Shown piece by piece: positions 52,801 through 60,882 of a stretch of 64,000 nucleotides of DNA. The DNA is from Mycobacterium xenopi (GTDB taxonomy: Bacteria; Actinomycetota; Actinomycetes; Mycobacteriales; Mycobacteriaceae): assembly GCF_009936235.1 (NCBI RefSeq), contig NZ_AP022314.1, positions 3,038,001 through 3,102,000 of the forward strand, written 5' to 3'. The translations under genes were made by a program, and so were the position numbers. The stretch's first letter is position 1, and the number at the start of each line of letters is the position of its first letter. Below the pieces are notes generated by a model, which saw nothing but the letters and a program-made list of their open reading frames with translations, was not told the origin of the DNA and did not search any database.

Positions 52801-53347
52801 GCCCGACATGTTCACCCGGCTGATGCTGAGCCTGGCGGCCACCGGGATCGCGCCGCGCTCGTTCTACGAGCTGGACGCCGAGGGCAACCGGCAGCGCGCC
52901 CACTATGACGGGCTGCCGGTGGAGTTCATCGCCGAGGCGGTCTCGACGCTAGGGGCTCAGACCGTCGAGGGCTACCAGACCTATCACGTGATGAACCCGC
53001 ACGACGACGGCATCGGGCTCGACGAGTACGTCGACTGGCTGATCGAGGCCGGCTACCCGATCCGGCGTGTCGACGACTACGCCGACTGGCTGCAGCGGTT
53101 CGAGACCGCGATGCGGGCCCTGCCGGATCAGCAGCGCCGGTACTCGCTTTTGCCGCTGCTGCACAACTACCAGAAGCCCGAGAAGCCGATGCGCGGATCG
53201 ATGGCCCCGACCGACCGGTTCCGGGCCGCGGTGCAAGAGGCGAAAATCGGCCCGGACAAAGACATCCCGCACGTGACGCGGGAGGTCATCGTCAAATACG
53301 CCACCGACCTGCAGTTGCTCGGCTTACTGGACGAGAAGAGGGTTTAG
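49847..53347 (+). CDS. car: Carboxylic acid reductase (FadD9/CAR)
   Basis: ATP- and NADPH-dependent reduction of carboxylic acids to aldehydes. The 1166-residue enzyme has an adenylation domain at about 90-650 (LLIYTSGSTGAPKGAMY, DGYGSTEAGM, YRTGDVV), a carrier domain with the phosphopantetheine serine in TDLGGDSLSALTFGN near residue 672, and a reductase domain from about 760 (LLTGATGFLGRYLALEW; YANGYGNSKWAGEV with the catalytic Tyr and Lys near 940). It must be activated by a phosphopantetheinyl transferase, not encoded here. ATG at 49847. It corresponds to Rv2590 and lies 868 bases beyond gabT. Confidence 0.97.
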   Translation: MPMDTREDQLERRIAALTADDPQFAAARPDEAVATAVQRPGLRLPEVIETVLQGYADRPALGQRAVEFVKDPNTGRTSAHLLPRFDTITYRELADRVGALASAWAREAVSPGDRVAILGFTSVDYTTIDVTLARIGAVSVPLQTSAALAQLRPIVVETEPTVIAASVDYLSDAVELIRTGHAPARLVVFDHHPEVDDHREALDAARGRLAGHAVIVETLAEVLERGTSLPAPTVAAEDNDLALLIYTSGSTGAPKGAMYPQRNVAKMWQRSSRNWFGPSAASITLNFMPMSHVMGRGILYGTLGNGGTAYFGATSDLSTLLEDLALVRPTELNFVPRVWDTLHAEFLTRVDRLTAEGADRASAEALVMGDLRDNLLGGRAIFAMTGSAPISSQLKTWVESLLGIHLLDGYGSTEAGMVLYDGVVQRPPVIDYKLADVPDLGYFSTDRPFPRGELLLKTENMFPGYYKRPEITAGVFDDDGYYRTGDVVAEVGPDRLVYVDRRNNVLKLAQGEFVTVAKLEAVFNNSPLVRQIYIYGNSAHPYLLAVVVPTDVNASKSAIAESLQRVAKDAGLQSYEVPRDFLIEPEPFTLENGLLTGIRKLAWPKLKERYGERLEQLYAELDRSQADELSELRRSGAQRPVLETVTRAAGALLGAAASELQPDAHFTDLGGDSLSALTFGNLLREIFDVDVPVGVIVSPASDLQAIAGYIEAERQGSKRPTFASVHGRAEEGEAVEVRARDLRLDKFLDARTLEDAPALPGPSTEVRTVLLTGATGFLGRYLALEWLERMDAVDGTVIALVRAKDDAAARERLDRTFDSDPKLRAHYRALAADHLEVVAGDKGEANLGLSQQVWQRLADTVDVIVGPAALVNHVLPYSELFGPNVLGTAELIRLALTTKIKPYTYVSTIGVGDQIEPGKFTEDADIRVISPTRRISDSYANGYGNSKWAGEVLLREAHDRCGLPVAVFRCDMILADTTYAGQLNLPDMFTRLMLSLAATGIAPRSFYELDAEGNRQRAHYDGLPVEFIAEAVSTLGAQTVEGYQTYHVMNPHDDGIGLDEYVDWLIEAGYPIRRVDDYADWLQRFETAMRALPDQQRRYSLLPLLHNYQKPEKPMRGSMAPTDRFRAAVQEAKIGPDKDIPHVTREVIVKYATDLQLLGLLDEKRV

Positions 53348-54008
53348 CGATCGGCGCTGACGCGGCGGCGGCGGAAGAAGCTGCCACGCTGCCGCGGCTC
53401 GTCGGCAGGCGCGCCATGCTGCTCACCGCGCACCTGGGTGACCGCGTCGGGTGAGACCTCGGGAGCGACCGGGTAGTCGGGCGTCGGCCCGTCGGCGGAC
53501 ATGTCGGCGGCCGGTACCGGCTCGACGTCACGGGCCAACCGCACCGCCAGCCGCGCCAGGACACCTCCGCCAAGAAAGACGATCAGCGTTCCCAACCCGG
53601 AGAAGTAAGCAATCTCGAGAAGTGCCCGCTTGCCGTCGGTCGACGCCACCGGATGGCCGATGTCGCCGATGTGCACGTCGAGGCCAAGGCGCCGCCCACC
53701 ACGAACCAAGCGCCCGCAAAGCTAGCCAGCCAACCACCGAACATCGCGGTGGCCCGGTTGCCGGAACCGATCAGCAGCAGACCTCCCACCAGCGTGGTGA
53801 CTCCGGGGAATACCTCCAGCCAGCCGCGGGCCGCGGTCCACGTCCAGGGCTGGTTCGGCGTGTAGGCGAAGTCCAAGTATGGCCCGACGAACGGTATCAG
53901 CGCACCCCAGGCACCCAGCAACACAAGCAGCAGGCCGGTGATCGCGCCGCGGCTGCGTGGCATGTGCAGACCGTCGTAGCCGTCGACTCCACTGCGTGAG
54001 CGTCTCAT
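53344..54008 (-). CDS. Mycobacterial membrane protein of unknown function, frameshifted
   Basis: Predicted four-helix membrane protein of about 221 residues if repaired. From ATG 54008 it reads helices GAITGLLLVLLGAWGALIPF, VFPGVTTLVGGLLLIGSG and MFGGWLASFAGAWFVVGG. Near 53683-53697 the frame changes: the first continues ALASTCTSATS, the second gives GLDVHIGDIGHPVASTDGKR, a fourth helix (YFSGLGTLIVFLGGGVLARL) and a charged tail ending VSADR. One missing base joins them. GGAG precedes the ATG. Its end overlaps the convergent car stop by four bases. I do not recall this gene here in M. tuberculosis, where PE_PGRS44 lies. Function unknown. Confidence 0.72.
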
Positions 54009-54098
54009 CGTGTCTCCATCCACCTTGGGCCCCGGCTGTCCCGGCGCCAAGTGCCCGAGGGATACCCACATCGGGGGCAGATGTAACGCCGCCGCCTG

Positions 54099-55163
54099 CT
54101 AGTCGAACAGGCCCGGCTGGGCCCACCCCGAGACCCCCGCCGGCGGCGTCATCCCCAGATGAGTCCAGGCCAGCGGGGTCGCGACCCGGCCGCGCGGGGT
54201 GCGGGCAATCATGCCGGCGCGCACCAAGAACGGCTCGCACACCTCCTCGACGGTGGCGGCTTCCTCCCCGACCGCCACCGCCAGCGTCGACACCCCGACC
54301 GGGCCGCCGCCGAAGCTGCGGGTCAGCGTCGACAGCACGGCGCGGTCCAGGCGGTCCAGGCCCAGCTCGTCGACGTCGTAAACCTCCAGTGCGGACTTCG
54401 CGACGTCGCGGGTGATCACCCCGTCAGCGCGCACCTCGGCGAAGTCGCGGACCCGCCGCAGCAGCCGGTTGGCGATGCGCGGGGTCCCCCGAGAACGGCG
54501 GGCGATCTCCGCGGCGGCGTCCGCGCCGAGCTCGATGCCCAAGATTCCCGCCGAACGCGCCAGCACCTGCTCCAGCTCGGCGGGTTCGTAGAAATCCATG
54601 TGGGCGGTGAAGCCGAAGCGGTCACGCAGCGGACCGGTCAGCGCGCCGGACCGGGTGGTGGCGCCGACCAGCGTGAACGGCGCGACTTCCAGCGGGATCG
54701 ACGTGGCTCCCGGGCCTTTGCCGACGACGACATCGACCCGGAAGTCCTCCATCGCCAGATACAGCATCTCCTCGGCGGGCCGGGCGATGCGGTGGATCTC
54801 GTCGATGAACAGCACGTCGTGTTCGACCAGATTGGACAGCATCGCCGCCAGATCCCCGGCCCGTTCCAGCGCCGGCCCGGACGTCACCCGCAGCGACGAC
54901 CCGAGCTCGGCGGCGATGATCATCGCCAGCGAGGTCTTGCCCAGCCCGGGCGGCCCGGACAGCAGGATGTGATCCGGTGTGCCGCCGCGGTTCTTGGCGC
55001 CCTCGATGACCAGCTGCAGCTGCTCGCGCACCCGCGGCTGGCCGATGAATTCGCGCAGCGACCGGGGCCGCAGGCTAGCGTCGACGTCGCCCTCACCGAC
55101 GGTCAGCGTCGGCGACACGTCCCGCTCGGCGGGCTGGCCGGGCAACTCGCTGAACCGGCTCAT
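54099..55163 (-). CDS. ruvB: Holliday junction branch migration helicase RuvB
   Basis: Hexameric AAA+ motor of the RuvAB complex. The 354-residue protein has the RPRSLREFIGQPRVREQLQL entry, Walker A HILLSGPPGLGKTSLAMIIA near residues 63-82, Walker B DVLFIDEIHRIARPAEE, sensor 1 VGATTRSGALTGPLRDRFG, and the C-terminal winged helix (RTPRGRVATPLAWTHLGMTP). ATG at 55163 overlaps the ruvA stop by four bases. The ruvC-ruvA-ruvB order is standard. Confidence 0.98.
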   Translation of the reverse strand: MSRFSELPGQPAERDVSPTLTVGEGDVDASLRPRSLREFIGQPRVREQLQLVIEGAKNRGGTPDHILLSGPPGLGKTSLAMIIAAELGSSLRVTSGPALERAGDLAAMLSNLVEHDVLFIDEIHRIARPAEEMLYLAMEDFRVDVVVGKGPGATSIPLEVAPFTLVGATTRSGALTGPLRDRFGFTAHMDFYEPAELEQVLARSAGILGIELGADAAAEIARRSRGTPRIANRLLRRVRDFAEVRADGVITRDVAKSALEVYDVDELGLDRLDRAVLSTLTRSFGGGPVGVSTLAVAVGEEAATVEEVCEPFLVRAGMIARTPRGRVATPLAWTHLGMTPPAGVSGWAQPGLFD

Positions 55164-55747
55164 GTGGTCTTCCCCAACAGCGACAGGGCGGCGCGCAGCG
55201 CGCTGGCGGTGGTGGCGGCGCGGTCGCTGGTCAGCACCGCGTCGGTGGCCTCCTCCGCTTGCTTGACCGCAAACCCAAGGCCGACAAGGGCGTCCACCAC
55301 GGGTCGGCGCACCGCGTGACCGTTGACGGCCGCACTCGGCGCTGCGGTTGGCCCGATCTTGTCGCGTAGCTCGAGCACCATTCTTTCGGCGCCGCGCTTG
55401 CCGATGCCCGGCACCCGGGTCAACGCGGCGACGTCGCCGTCGGCCAGCGCCTTACGCAGCGCCGCGGTGTCGTACACCGCCAGGGTGGCCAGCGCGATCT
55501 TCGGCCCTACCCCGGAGACCCCCAACAACGTCAGGAACAGGTCGCGGGTCTCGCTGTCGGGAAAACCGTAGAGCGTCATCGAATCCTCGCGCACGATCAT
55601 CGCGGTGATCAGCCGGGCTTCGCTGCCGCGTCGCAGCGTCGCCAGCGTCGAGGGCGTCGCGTTGACCCGGTAGCCGACCCCGGCCGCCTCGATCACCGCG
55701 TGGTCGAGCGCCACCTCGAGCACCTCGCCGCGCACCGACGCGATCAT
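55160..55747 (-). CDS. ruvA: Holliday junction DNA-binding protein RuvA
   Basis: Tetrameric junction-binding subunit, 195 residues. Domain I starts MIASVRGEVLEVALDHAVIE. The two helix-hairpin-helix motifs are FLTLLGVSGVGPKIALATLA and VAALTRVPGIGKRGAERMVL. Domain III, which contacts RuvB, contains VDALVGLGFAVKQAEEATDA. Overlaps of four bases link it to ruvC and ruvB. Confidence 0.97.
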   Translation of the reverse strand: MIASVRGEVLEVALDHAVIEAAGVGYRVNATPSTLATLRRGSEARLITAMIVREDSMTLYGFPDSETRDLFLTLLGVSGVGPKIALATLAVYDTAALRKALADGDVAALTRVPGIGKRGAERMVLELRDKIGPTAAPSAAVNGHAVRRPVVDALVGLGFAVKQAEEATDAVLTSDRAATTASALRAALSLLGKTT

Positions 55748-56298
55748 CGGGCGGCCTTCATTTTCGAGGCGAATTTCTTGCGATGCTCGGCCGCCTTAGC
55801 CTCAGCGGCCGCCATCCGGGCAATCATCGGCGCGCGCCAGCAATGGCAGATGGCCAGCGCGAGTGCGTCGGCGGCATCCGGTGGTGTCGGTTTAGCTTGC
55901 AGCGCAAGGATTTTGGTGACCATTGTGGTCACTTGGTCCTTACCGGCGACGCCGTTTCCGGTGACCGCGGCCTTGACCTCGCTGGGGGTGTGGAAATGCA
56001 CGTCGATGCCGCGCTTGGCCGCTGCTAATGCGATCACCCCGCCGGCCTGGGCGGTGCCCATCACCGTCGACACATTCTGCTGGGAGAACACCCGCTCGAT
56101 CGCGATGACGTCGGGGTGGTGGGTGTCCAGCCAATGCTCGACGATGTCGCTGATGGTGAGCAGCCGCCGCGGCAGCGGCTCGTCGGCGGGGGTGCGCACC
56201 ACGTCGACGTCCAGCGCGATCACCTGTCTGCCTTGTCTGCTCTCCACCACCGACAGACCGCAGCGGGTCAATCCGGGGTCGACTCCCATTACGCGCAC
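55744..56298 (-). CDS. ruvC: Crossover junction endodeoxyribonuclease RuvC
   Basis: Resolves Holliday junctions by paired nicks. The 184-residue RNase H-fold enzyme has catalytic acidic residues in VMGVDPGLTRCG (Asp7), VIAIERVFSQQN (Glu in IERVF), and DAADALALAICH (the C-terminal Asp pair). GTG at 56298 (MRVMGVDPG). It heads ruvCAB behind a LexA-type box at 56316-56331. Confidence 0.97.
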   Translation of the reverse strand: MRVMGVDPGLTRCGLSVVESRQGRQVIALDVDVVRTPADEPLPRRLLTISDIVEHWLDTHHPDVIAIERVFSQQNVSTVMGTAQAGGVIALAAAKRGIDVHFHTPSEVKAAVTGNGVAGKDQVTTMVTKILALQAKPTPPDAADALALAICHCWRAPMIARMAAAEAKAAEHRKKFASKMKAAR

Positions 56299-56315
56299 CG
56301 CATGCTCCCTCGACG

Positions 56316-56331
56316 CCGAACGGCTGTTCGA
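56316..56331 (-). promoter_or_regulatory. LexA (SOS) box upstream of ruvCAB
   Basis: On the minus strand TCGAACAGCCGTTCGG differs at one position from the mycobacterial SOS box TCGAAC-N4-GTTCGA. It lies 18 bases upstream of the ruvC GTG. ruvCAB is a known LexA target in mycobacteria, so DNA-damage induction is expected. Confidence 0.85.
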
Positions 56332-56391
56332 TAACCCTAGCGGCTGGGGCCGACATCGGCGGGCAGCGACACAGCTCGCAACCCGCGCCTG

Positions 56392-57144
56392 TCAGGCCTC
56401 GATCTGCGCCAGTATCTCGTCGGGGATGTCGGCGTTGGTGTAGACGTTTTGCACGTCGTCGCTGTCTTCGAGCGCGTCGACCAGTTTCATTACCTTGCGC
56501 GCGCCCTCGGCGTCGAGTGGAACCGTCACCGACGGCTGGAACCCGGCCTCCGCGGAGTCGTAGTCGATTCCGGCTTGCTGCAAGGCGGTGCGCACGGCCA
56601 CCAGATCGCCGGGTTCGGTGATGACCTCGAAGCTGTCACCGAGGTCGTTGACGTCCTCCGCGCCGGCGTCCAGCACGGCTGCCAGCACATCGTCCTCGGT
56701 GAGGCCGTCCTTCTCCAGCGTGACAACCCCTTTGCGGGAGAACAGGTACGAGACCGAGCCGGGGTCGGCCATTGTGCCGCCGTTGCGGGTCATCGCGACC
56801 CGCACCTCGCTGGCTGCGCGGTTGCGGTTGTCGGTGAGGCATTCGATGAGAATGGCCACCCCGTTGGGGCCGTAGCCCTCGTAGGTGATGGTCTGCCAGT
56901 CGGCGCCGCCGGCCTCCTCGCCGGCACCGCGCTTGCGGGCCCGCTCGATGTTCTCGTTGGGCACCGAGCTCTTCTTGGCCTTCTGGATCGCGTCGTAGAG
57001 CGTGGGGTTGCCCGCTGGATCACCACCCCCGACGCGCGCGGCGACCTCGATGTTCTTGATCAGCCGGGCGAACATCTTGCCGCGGCGGGCGTCGACGATG
57101 GCTTTCTTGTGCTTGGTGGTGGCCCATTTGGAGTGGCCGCTCAT
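56392..57144 (-). CDS. YebC/PmpR family protein
   Basis: A 250-residue cytoplasmic protein of the TACO1/YebC family, linked in other bacteria to translation of difficult (proline-rich) sequences or to transcription control. It opens MSGHSKWATTKHKKAIVDAR, with RGKMFARLIKNIEVAARVGG and NPTLYDAIQKAKKSSVPNEN. The later IAYEGYG-like segment is TITYEGYGPNGVAILIECLT. Length matches Rv2603c (251). In M. tuberculosis several genes including vapBC40, speE and vapBC41 lie between ruvC and this gene; they are absent here. Confidence 0.93.
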   Translation of the reverse strand: MSGHSKWATTKHKKAIVDARRGKMFARLIKNIEVAARVGGGDPAGNPTLYDAIQKAKKSSVPNENIERARKRGAGEEAGGADWQTITYEGYGPNGVAILIECLTDNRNRAASEVRVAMTRNGGTMADPGSVSYLFSRKGVVTLEKDGLTEDDVLAAVLDAGAEDVNDLGDSFEVITEPGDLVAVRTALQQAGIDYDSAEAGFQPSVTVPLDAEGARKVMKLVDALEDSDDVQNVYTNADIPDEILAQIEA

Positions 57145-57216
57145 CCGCTACTACCTCTTGTCCTTGCTCTCCCGAAGTTCGCCAGACGAGTCTACGTGGG
57201 CTTGACGAGCGCGAGC

Positions 57217-57813
57217 TCACGCTCGCCCGTTGACAATGTCGACGAACAGGCGGTGGATGCGGCGGTCACCGGTCATCTCGGGGTGAAACGCCGTCGCCAA
57301 CATCGGGCCCTGCCGAACCGCCACGATATGCCCGGCCGCGCGGGCCAGCACCTGCACCTCGGCGCCGGCCCGCTCCACCCAGGGCGCGCGGATGAACACC
57401 GCATGCACCGGCCCGTCGAGCCCCGCGAACTCCAGGTCGCCCTCAAATGAGTCGACTTGACGACCGAAAGCATTGCGGCGCACGGTCATATCGATGGCCC
57501 GCAACGGAACCGCCTCCCGGCCGTTCGCGCCGGCGTCGAGGATCTCGCGGGCCAGCAGGATCATCCCGGCGCAAGCCCCGTACGCGGGCAACCCGTCGGC
57601 CAGGCGTGCACGCAACGGTTCGAGCAGGTCGAGGTCGCGCAGCAGATGGCTCATCGTGGTGGATTCCCCGCCGGGGATCACCAGCCCGTCCACCGCGTCC
57701 AGTTCGCTGCGGCGGCGCACCGGGATCGCGTCGGCGCCGGCGTCGCGCAGCGCCGCAAGGTGCTCCCGGGTATCGCCCTGCAGCGCCAGGACACCGACTC
57801 GTGGCGGCGTCAT
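57217..57813 (-). CDS. pdxT: Pyridoxal 5'-phosphate synthase glutaminase subunit PdxT
   Basis: Glutaminase that feeds ammonia to PdxS for de novo PLP synthesis. The 198-residue class I amidotransferase has VGVLALQGDTREHLAALRDA, the oxyanion region LVIPGGESTTMSHLL, the nucleophile Cys in PAYGACAGMILLA near residue 79, and the His/Glu pair in ATAFHPEMTGDRRIH. ATG at 57813 overlaps the tesB stop by four bases. Order pdxS-tesB-pdxT is as in M. tuberculosis (snzP, tesB2, snoP). Confidence 0.96.
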   Translation of the reverse strand: MTPPRVGVLALQGDTREHLAALRDAGADAIPVRRRSELDAVDGLVIPGGESTTMSHLLRDLDLLEPLRARLADGLPAYGACAGMILLAREILDAGANGREAVPLRAIDMTVRRNAFGRQVDSFEGDLEFAGLDGPVHAVFIRAPWVERAGAEVQVLARAAGHIVAVRQGPMLATAFHPEMTGDRRIHRLFVDIVNGRA

Positions 57814-58652
57814 GGCGCAGCACGCAAGTCGCGCTTGTAGCGGGTCAGACCCTCCTGCATCACCGCCGCGACCATCTCGCCGTAGTGGTTGAAGATCTTG
57901 CCCTGGGTCAGCGACCGCCCGCCGCAGGCCGACGGCGAGGACTGGTCGTAGAGCAGCCATTCGTCGGCCCGGAACGGGCGCATGAACCACATCGCGTGGT
58001 CCAGCGACGCGACCTGGAGGTGGTGACGCTCGTCGAGGTGGTTGACCTGCGCCGAACCCAGCAGCGTGAGATCGCTCATATAGGCCAGCGCGCAGATGTG
58101 TAGCACCGGATCGTCGGGCAGCGGGTCGCGGTGGCGAAACCACACCTGCTGCTGGGACGCCAGCCCGGGCAGGCGTCGCAGTTTCTCCCGGGGCACGATG
58201 CGGACGTCCCACTCGTCGAACTGTCGGAATCCCGCGTCGTCGAACACCTCGACCGAGGCCAGCCCCGGCAGGTCATCCGGTGACGGTGCGGACGGCATCA
58301 CGTCTTGATGCTCGATGCCACTTTGGTCGGTTTGAAACGACGCCGACATGGAGAAGATCGTCTCCCCATGCTGGATCGCGTTGACACGCCTGGTGCAAAA
58401 GGAGCCGCCGTCGCGGATGCGTTCGACGAGAAAAACGGTGGGCGCCTTGGCATCTCCTGGCCGCAGAAAGTAACCGTGCAGGGAATGCACCAGGTAGTGC
58501 GGGTCGACGGTGCGCACCGCCGACACCAGCGACTGGCCTGCGACATGGCCGCCGAAGGTGCGTTGCCAGTTGCCCGATTCCGGGCTGAACACGCGGCCGC
58601 GGTAGATGTTGACCTCGAGTTGTTCGAGATCAAGGATCTGCTCGATCGACAC
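57810..58652 (-). CDS. tesB: Acyl-CoA thioesterase II
   Basis: Double-hotdog thioesterase of 280 residues releasing CoA from acyl-CoA. SPESGNWQRTFGGHVAGQSL near residues 24-43, VHSLHGYFLRPGDAKAPTVF, and in the second half ALAYMSDLTLLGSA with the catalytic Asp and SLDHAMWFMRPFRADEWLLY. The C-terminal QSSPSACGGRSLTQGKIFNH is a family signature. It sits between pdxS and pdxT by coupling, though its reaction has no evident link to PLP synthesis. Corresponds to Rv2605c. Confidence 0.95.
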   Translation of the reverse strand: MSIEQILDLEQLEVNIYRGRVFSPESGNWQRTFGGHVAGQSLVSAVRTVDPHYLVHSLHGYFLRPGDAKAPTVFLVERIRDGGSFCTRRVNAIQHGETIFSMSASFQTDQSGIEHQDVMPSAPSPDDLPGLASVEVFDDAGFRQFDEWDVRIVPREKLRRLPGLASQQQVWFRHRDPLPDDPVLHICALAYMSDLTLLGSAQVNHLDERHHLQVASLDHAMWFMRPFRADEWLLYDQSSPSACGGRSLTQGKIFNHYGEMVAAVMQEGLTRYKRDLRAAP

Positions 58653-58661
58653 GAAACGTTC

Positions 58662-59573
58662 TTACCAGCCGCGTTCGGCCAGGCGATGCGGCGTGGCGAT
58701 CTCCTCTACGTTGATGCCCACCATCGGCTCGCCGAGCCCGCGCGACACCCTGGCCAGCACATCCGGGTCGTCGTAGAACGTGGTGGCCTTGACGATCGCG
58801 GCGGCGCGCTGGGCAGGGTCGCCGGACTTGAAGATGCCCGAGCCGACGAACACGCCCTCGGCGCCAAGCTGCATCATCATCGCGGCGTCGGCCGGGGTGG
58901 CGATCCCGCCGGCGCAAAACAGAGTGACCGGCAGCTTGCCGGCACGGGCCACCTCGACGACAAGCTCGTAGGGTGCTTGCAATTCCTTTGCGGCGGTGTA
59001 CAACTCGTCGTCGGTCAGCGATGTCAGTCGCCGGATTTCGCCGGTGATCGCACGCATGTGTGTGGTCGCGTTGGACACGTCGCCGGTGCCGGCTTCGCCC
59101 TTGGAGCGAATCATCGCCGCACCCTCGGTAATGCGTCGCAGCGCCTCACCGAGATTGGTCGCCCCGCACACGAACGGCACGGTGAACTTCCACTTGTCGA
59201 TGTGGTGGGTGTAGTCGGCCGGGGTGAGCACCTCGGACTCGTCGATGTAGTCCACTCCCAGGCTCTGCAGAATCTGGGCTTCGACGAAATGCCCGATGCG
59301 GGCTTTGGCCATCACGGGAATCGTGACCGCGGACATGATGCTTTCGATCATGTCGGGATCACTCATCCGCGACACGCCGCCCTGAGCGCGGATGTCGGCA
59401 GGGACCCGTTCCAGCGCCATGACCGCCACGGCGCCGGCCCCTTCGGCGATGCGGGCCTGCTCGGGGGTGACGACGTCCATGATGACGCCACCCTTGAGCA
59501 TCTCGGCCATGCCGCGCTTGACTCGCGCGGTCCCGGTCTGCCCGCGCCCGTTCGACGAACCGGCGGTGTCCAC
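58662..59573 (-). CDS. pdxS: Pyridoxal 5'-phosphate synthase lyase subunit PdxS
   Basis: Forms PLP from ribose 5-phosphate, glyceraldehyde 3-phosphate and ammonia, as a dodecamer with PdxT. The 303-residue TIM barrel has KRGMAEMLKGGVIMDVVTPE, ALERVPADIRAQGGVSRMSD with the catalytic lysine regions (VMAKARIGHFVEAQILQSLG and PFVCGATNLGEALRRITEGA), and QLGAEGVFVGSGIFKSGDP. GTG at 59573 has AAGGAG about nine bases upstream. No pdxH gene follows, unlike M. tuberculosis. Confidence 0.97.
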   Translation of the reverse strand: MDTAGSSNGRGQTGTARVKRGMAEMLKGGVIMDVVTPEQARIAEGAGAVAVMALERVPADIRAQGGVSRMSDPDMIESIMSAVTIPVMAKARIGHFVEAQILQSLGVDYIDESEVLTPADYTHHIDKWKFTVPFVCGATNLGEALRRITEGAAMIRSKGEAGTGDVSNATTHMRAITGEIRRLTSLTDDELYTAAKELQAPYELVVEVARAGKLPVTLFCAGGIATPADAAMMMQLGAEGVFVGSGIFKSGDPAQRAAAIVKATTFYDDPDVLARVSRGLGEPMVGINVEEIATPHRLAERGW

Positions 59574-59589
59574 TGCTGGTCTCCTTGTA

Positions 59590-59602
59590 GCTGGTTACCA
59601 GC
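59590..59602. promoter_or_regulatory. Palindrome in the pdxS leader
   Basis: GCTGGT-T-ACCAGC lies just upstream of the AAGGAG site of pdxS. It may be a regulator site or an RNA hairpin next to the ribosome site. No pdxR gene is in the window. Confidence 0.35.
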
Positions 59603-59774
59603 CAGTCTAGTGGTCTGCGTCCAGCCCGTTTTCCAGCCGCGTTGACGCCGCCGGATTTTCTCGGATTCCGGTCAGGCGACCCGGGATCAGGTGCTAGATA
59701 TTTCAATGTTTGGCCACGCCTTGGATGTCCATGCTGGCCGCGGCAGCGGTTGTCGTCGCTGAGGAGGGTTTCGG

Positions 59775-60863
59775 TTGTTGCCGGATTTCGTAGCACTGCC
59801 GCCGGAGATCAATTCGGCGCGCATGTACGCCGGTCCGGGGTCGGGCTCGATGTGGGCTGCGGCCGCGGCGTGGGACGGGTTGTCCACGGACTTGCGTTCT
59901 GCAGCAACGTCATTCCAGGCGGTGATGTCGGGCCTGACCGGCGGGGCCTGGCAGGGGCCGGCGTCGATGTCGATGGCAACCGCAGCCGTTCCGTACGTGG
60001 GATGGTTGACCGCGGCGGCGACCCACGCCGAGTCGGTGGCGGAGCAGGCCAGGGTAGCGGCCGCTGCGTTTGAGACGGCGCTTGCTGCCACTGTGCCGCC
60101 AGGCCTGGTCACGGCCAACCGGACCCGGCTGATGTCGTTGGTCGCGACCAACTTCGTGGGCCAGAACACCGCGGCGATCGCGGCGGCGGAAGCGGAGTAC
60201 GCCGAGATGTGGGCCCAAGATGTGGCCGCGATGTCGGGCTACGACGCCAAGACGCTGGCGGCGACTTCGCAACTGGAGCCATTTGGCGAGGCGCCCGCCA
60301 ACCTGGCCGGGACGGCCGCCAGGTCCGCGGCGACCTCGGCGTCGGCCGGGACTGCGCCGGGTCTGTCGGCACTTGCCCAATCGCTGGACTTCTCGTCACC
60401 GTCCACGTTGGGCATGTCACCGCTCAACATGCTGTCGACGCCCGCGCAGTTGGCGATGTCTCCGGTGAGCACGCTCATGGGGCAATTGACGACGGGCGCC
60501 AACCATGGTGCGACTAGCGCTGCCCCGGCAGTGGGTTCTGCTTTGGGCGCCGAGGTCGCATCGAGAACAGGAGCGCTGAGCCCGGCAGGCCCGGGCGGGC
60601 CGACGGTGTCGGCGGCGGCGGGCCGCGCAGGCTCTGTCGGCGCGTTGTCGGTGCCGCCGAGCTGGGCGACGGGCGCGCCAGGCACTTCGCCGATGTCCGC
60701 GATCACCGCAGCAGCGGGCACCGGTGCGAGCCGGGTTCCCCCCGGCATACCGGCGATGCCGCTGATGCCGCCGGCGGGCACGCCCGCACGCGCGGCGGCT
60801 GGTGTGGCTCCACCGGTGACGCCGCCACGCACAAGTGTGGTGCCGCGCACGGTGGTGGGCTAA
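59775..60863 (+). CDS. PPE family protein, SVP subfamily
   Basis: A 362-residue surface/secreted PPE protein. The N-terminal PPE domain (about 1-175) starts LPDFVALPPEINSARMYAGP, with the WxG motif region at GGAWQGPASM. The C-terminal part has SVPPSWATGAPGTSPMSAI, the SVP motif, and a closing GIPAMPLMPPAG. TTG at 59775 with GAGGAGGG upstream is the likely start. It is followed after 19 bases by a PE-domain hydrolase, so the two may be exported as a pair through a type VII system encoded elsewhere. PPE42 (Rv2608) lies here in M. tuberculosis, but that protein is longer with its own hydrolase domain. Confidence 0.9.
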   Translation: MLPDFVALPPEINSARMYAGPGSGSMWAAAAAWDGLSTDLRSAATSFQAVMSGLTGGAWQGPASMSMATAAVPYVGWLTAAATHAESVAEQARVAAAAFETALAATVPPGLVTANRTRLMSLVATNFVGQNTAAIAAAEAEYAEMWAQDVAAMSGYDAKTLAATSQLEPFGEAPANLAGTAARSAATSASAGTAPGLSALAQSLDFSSPSTLGMSPLNMLSTPAQLAMSPVSTLMGQLTTGANHGATSAAPAVGSALGAEVASRTGALSPAGPGGPTVSAAAGRAGSVGALSVPPSWATGAPGTSPMSAITAAAGTGASRVPPGIPAMPLMPPAGTPARAAAGVAPPVTPPRTSVVPRTVVG

Positions 60864-60882
60864 TTGGAGGCAGACCAACGCG

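Noticed and set aside
57814..58212. Long N-terminal extension of PdxT across the tesB gene
   Set aside because: The added residues are non-conserved and lie in another frame of tesB. MTPPRVGVLALQGD is the true start.
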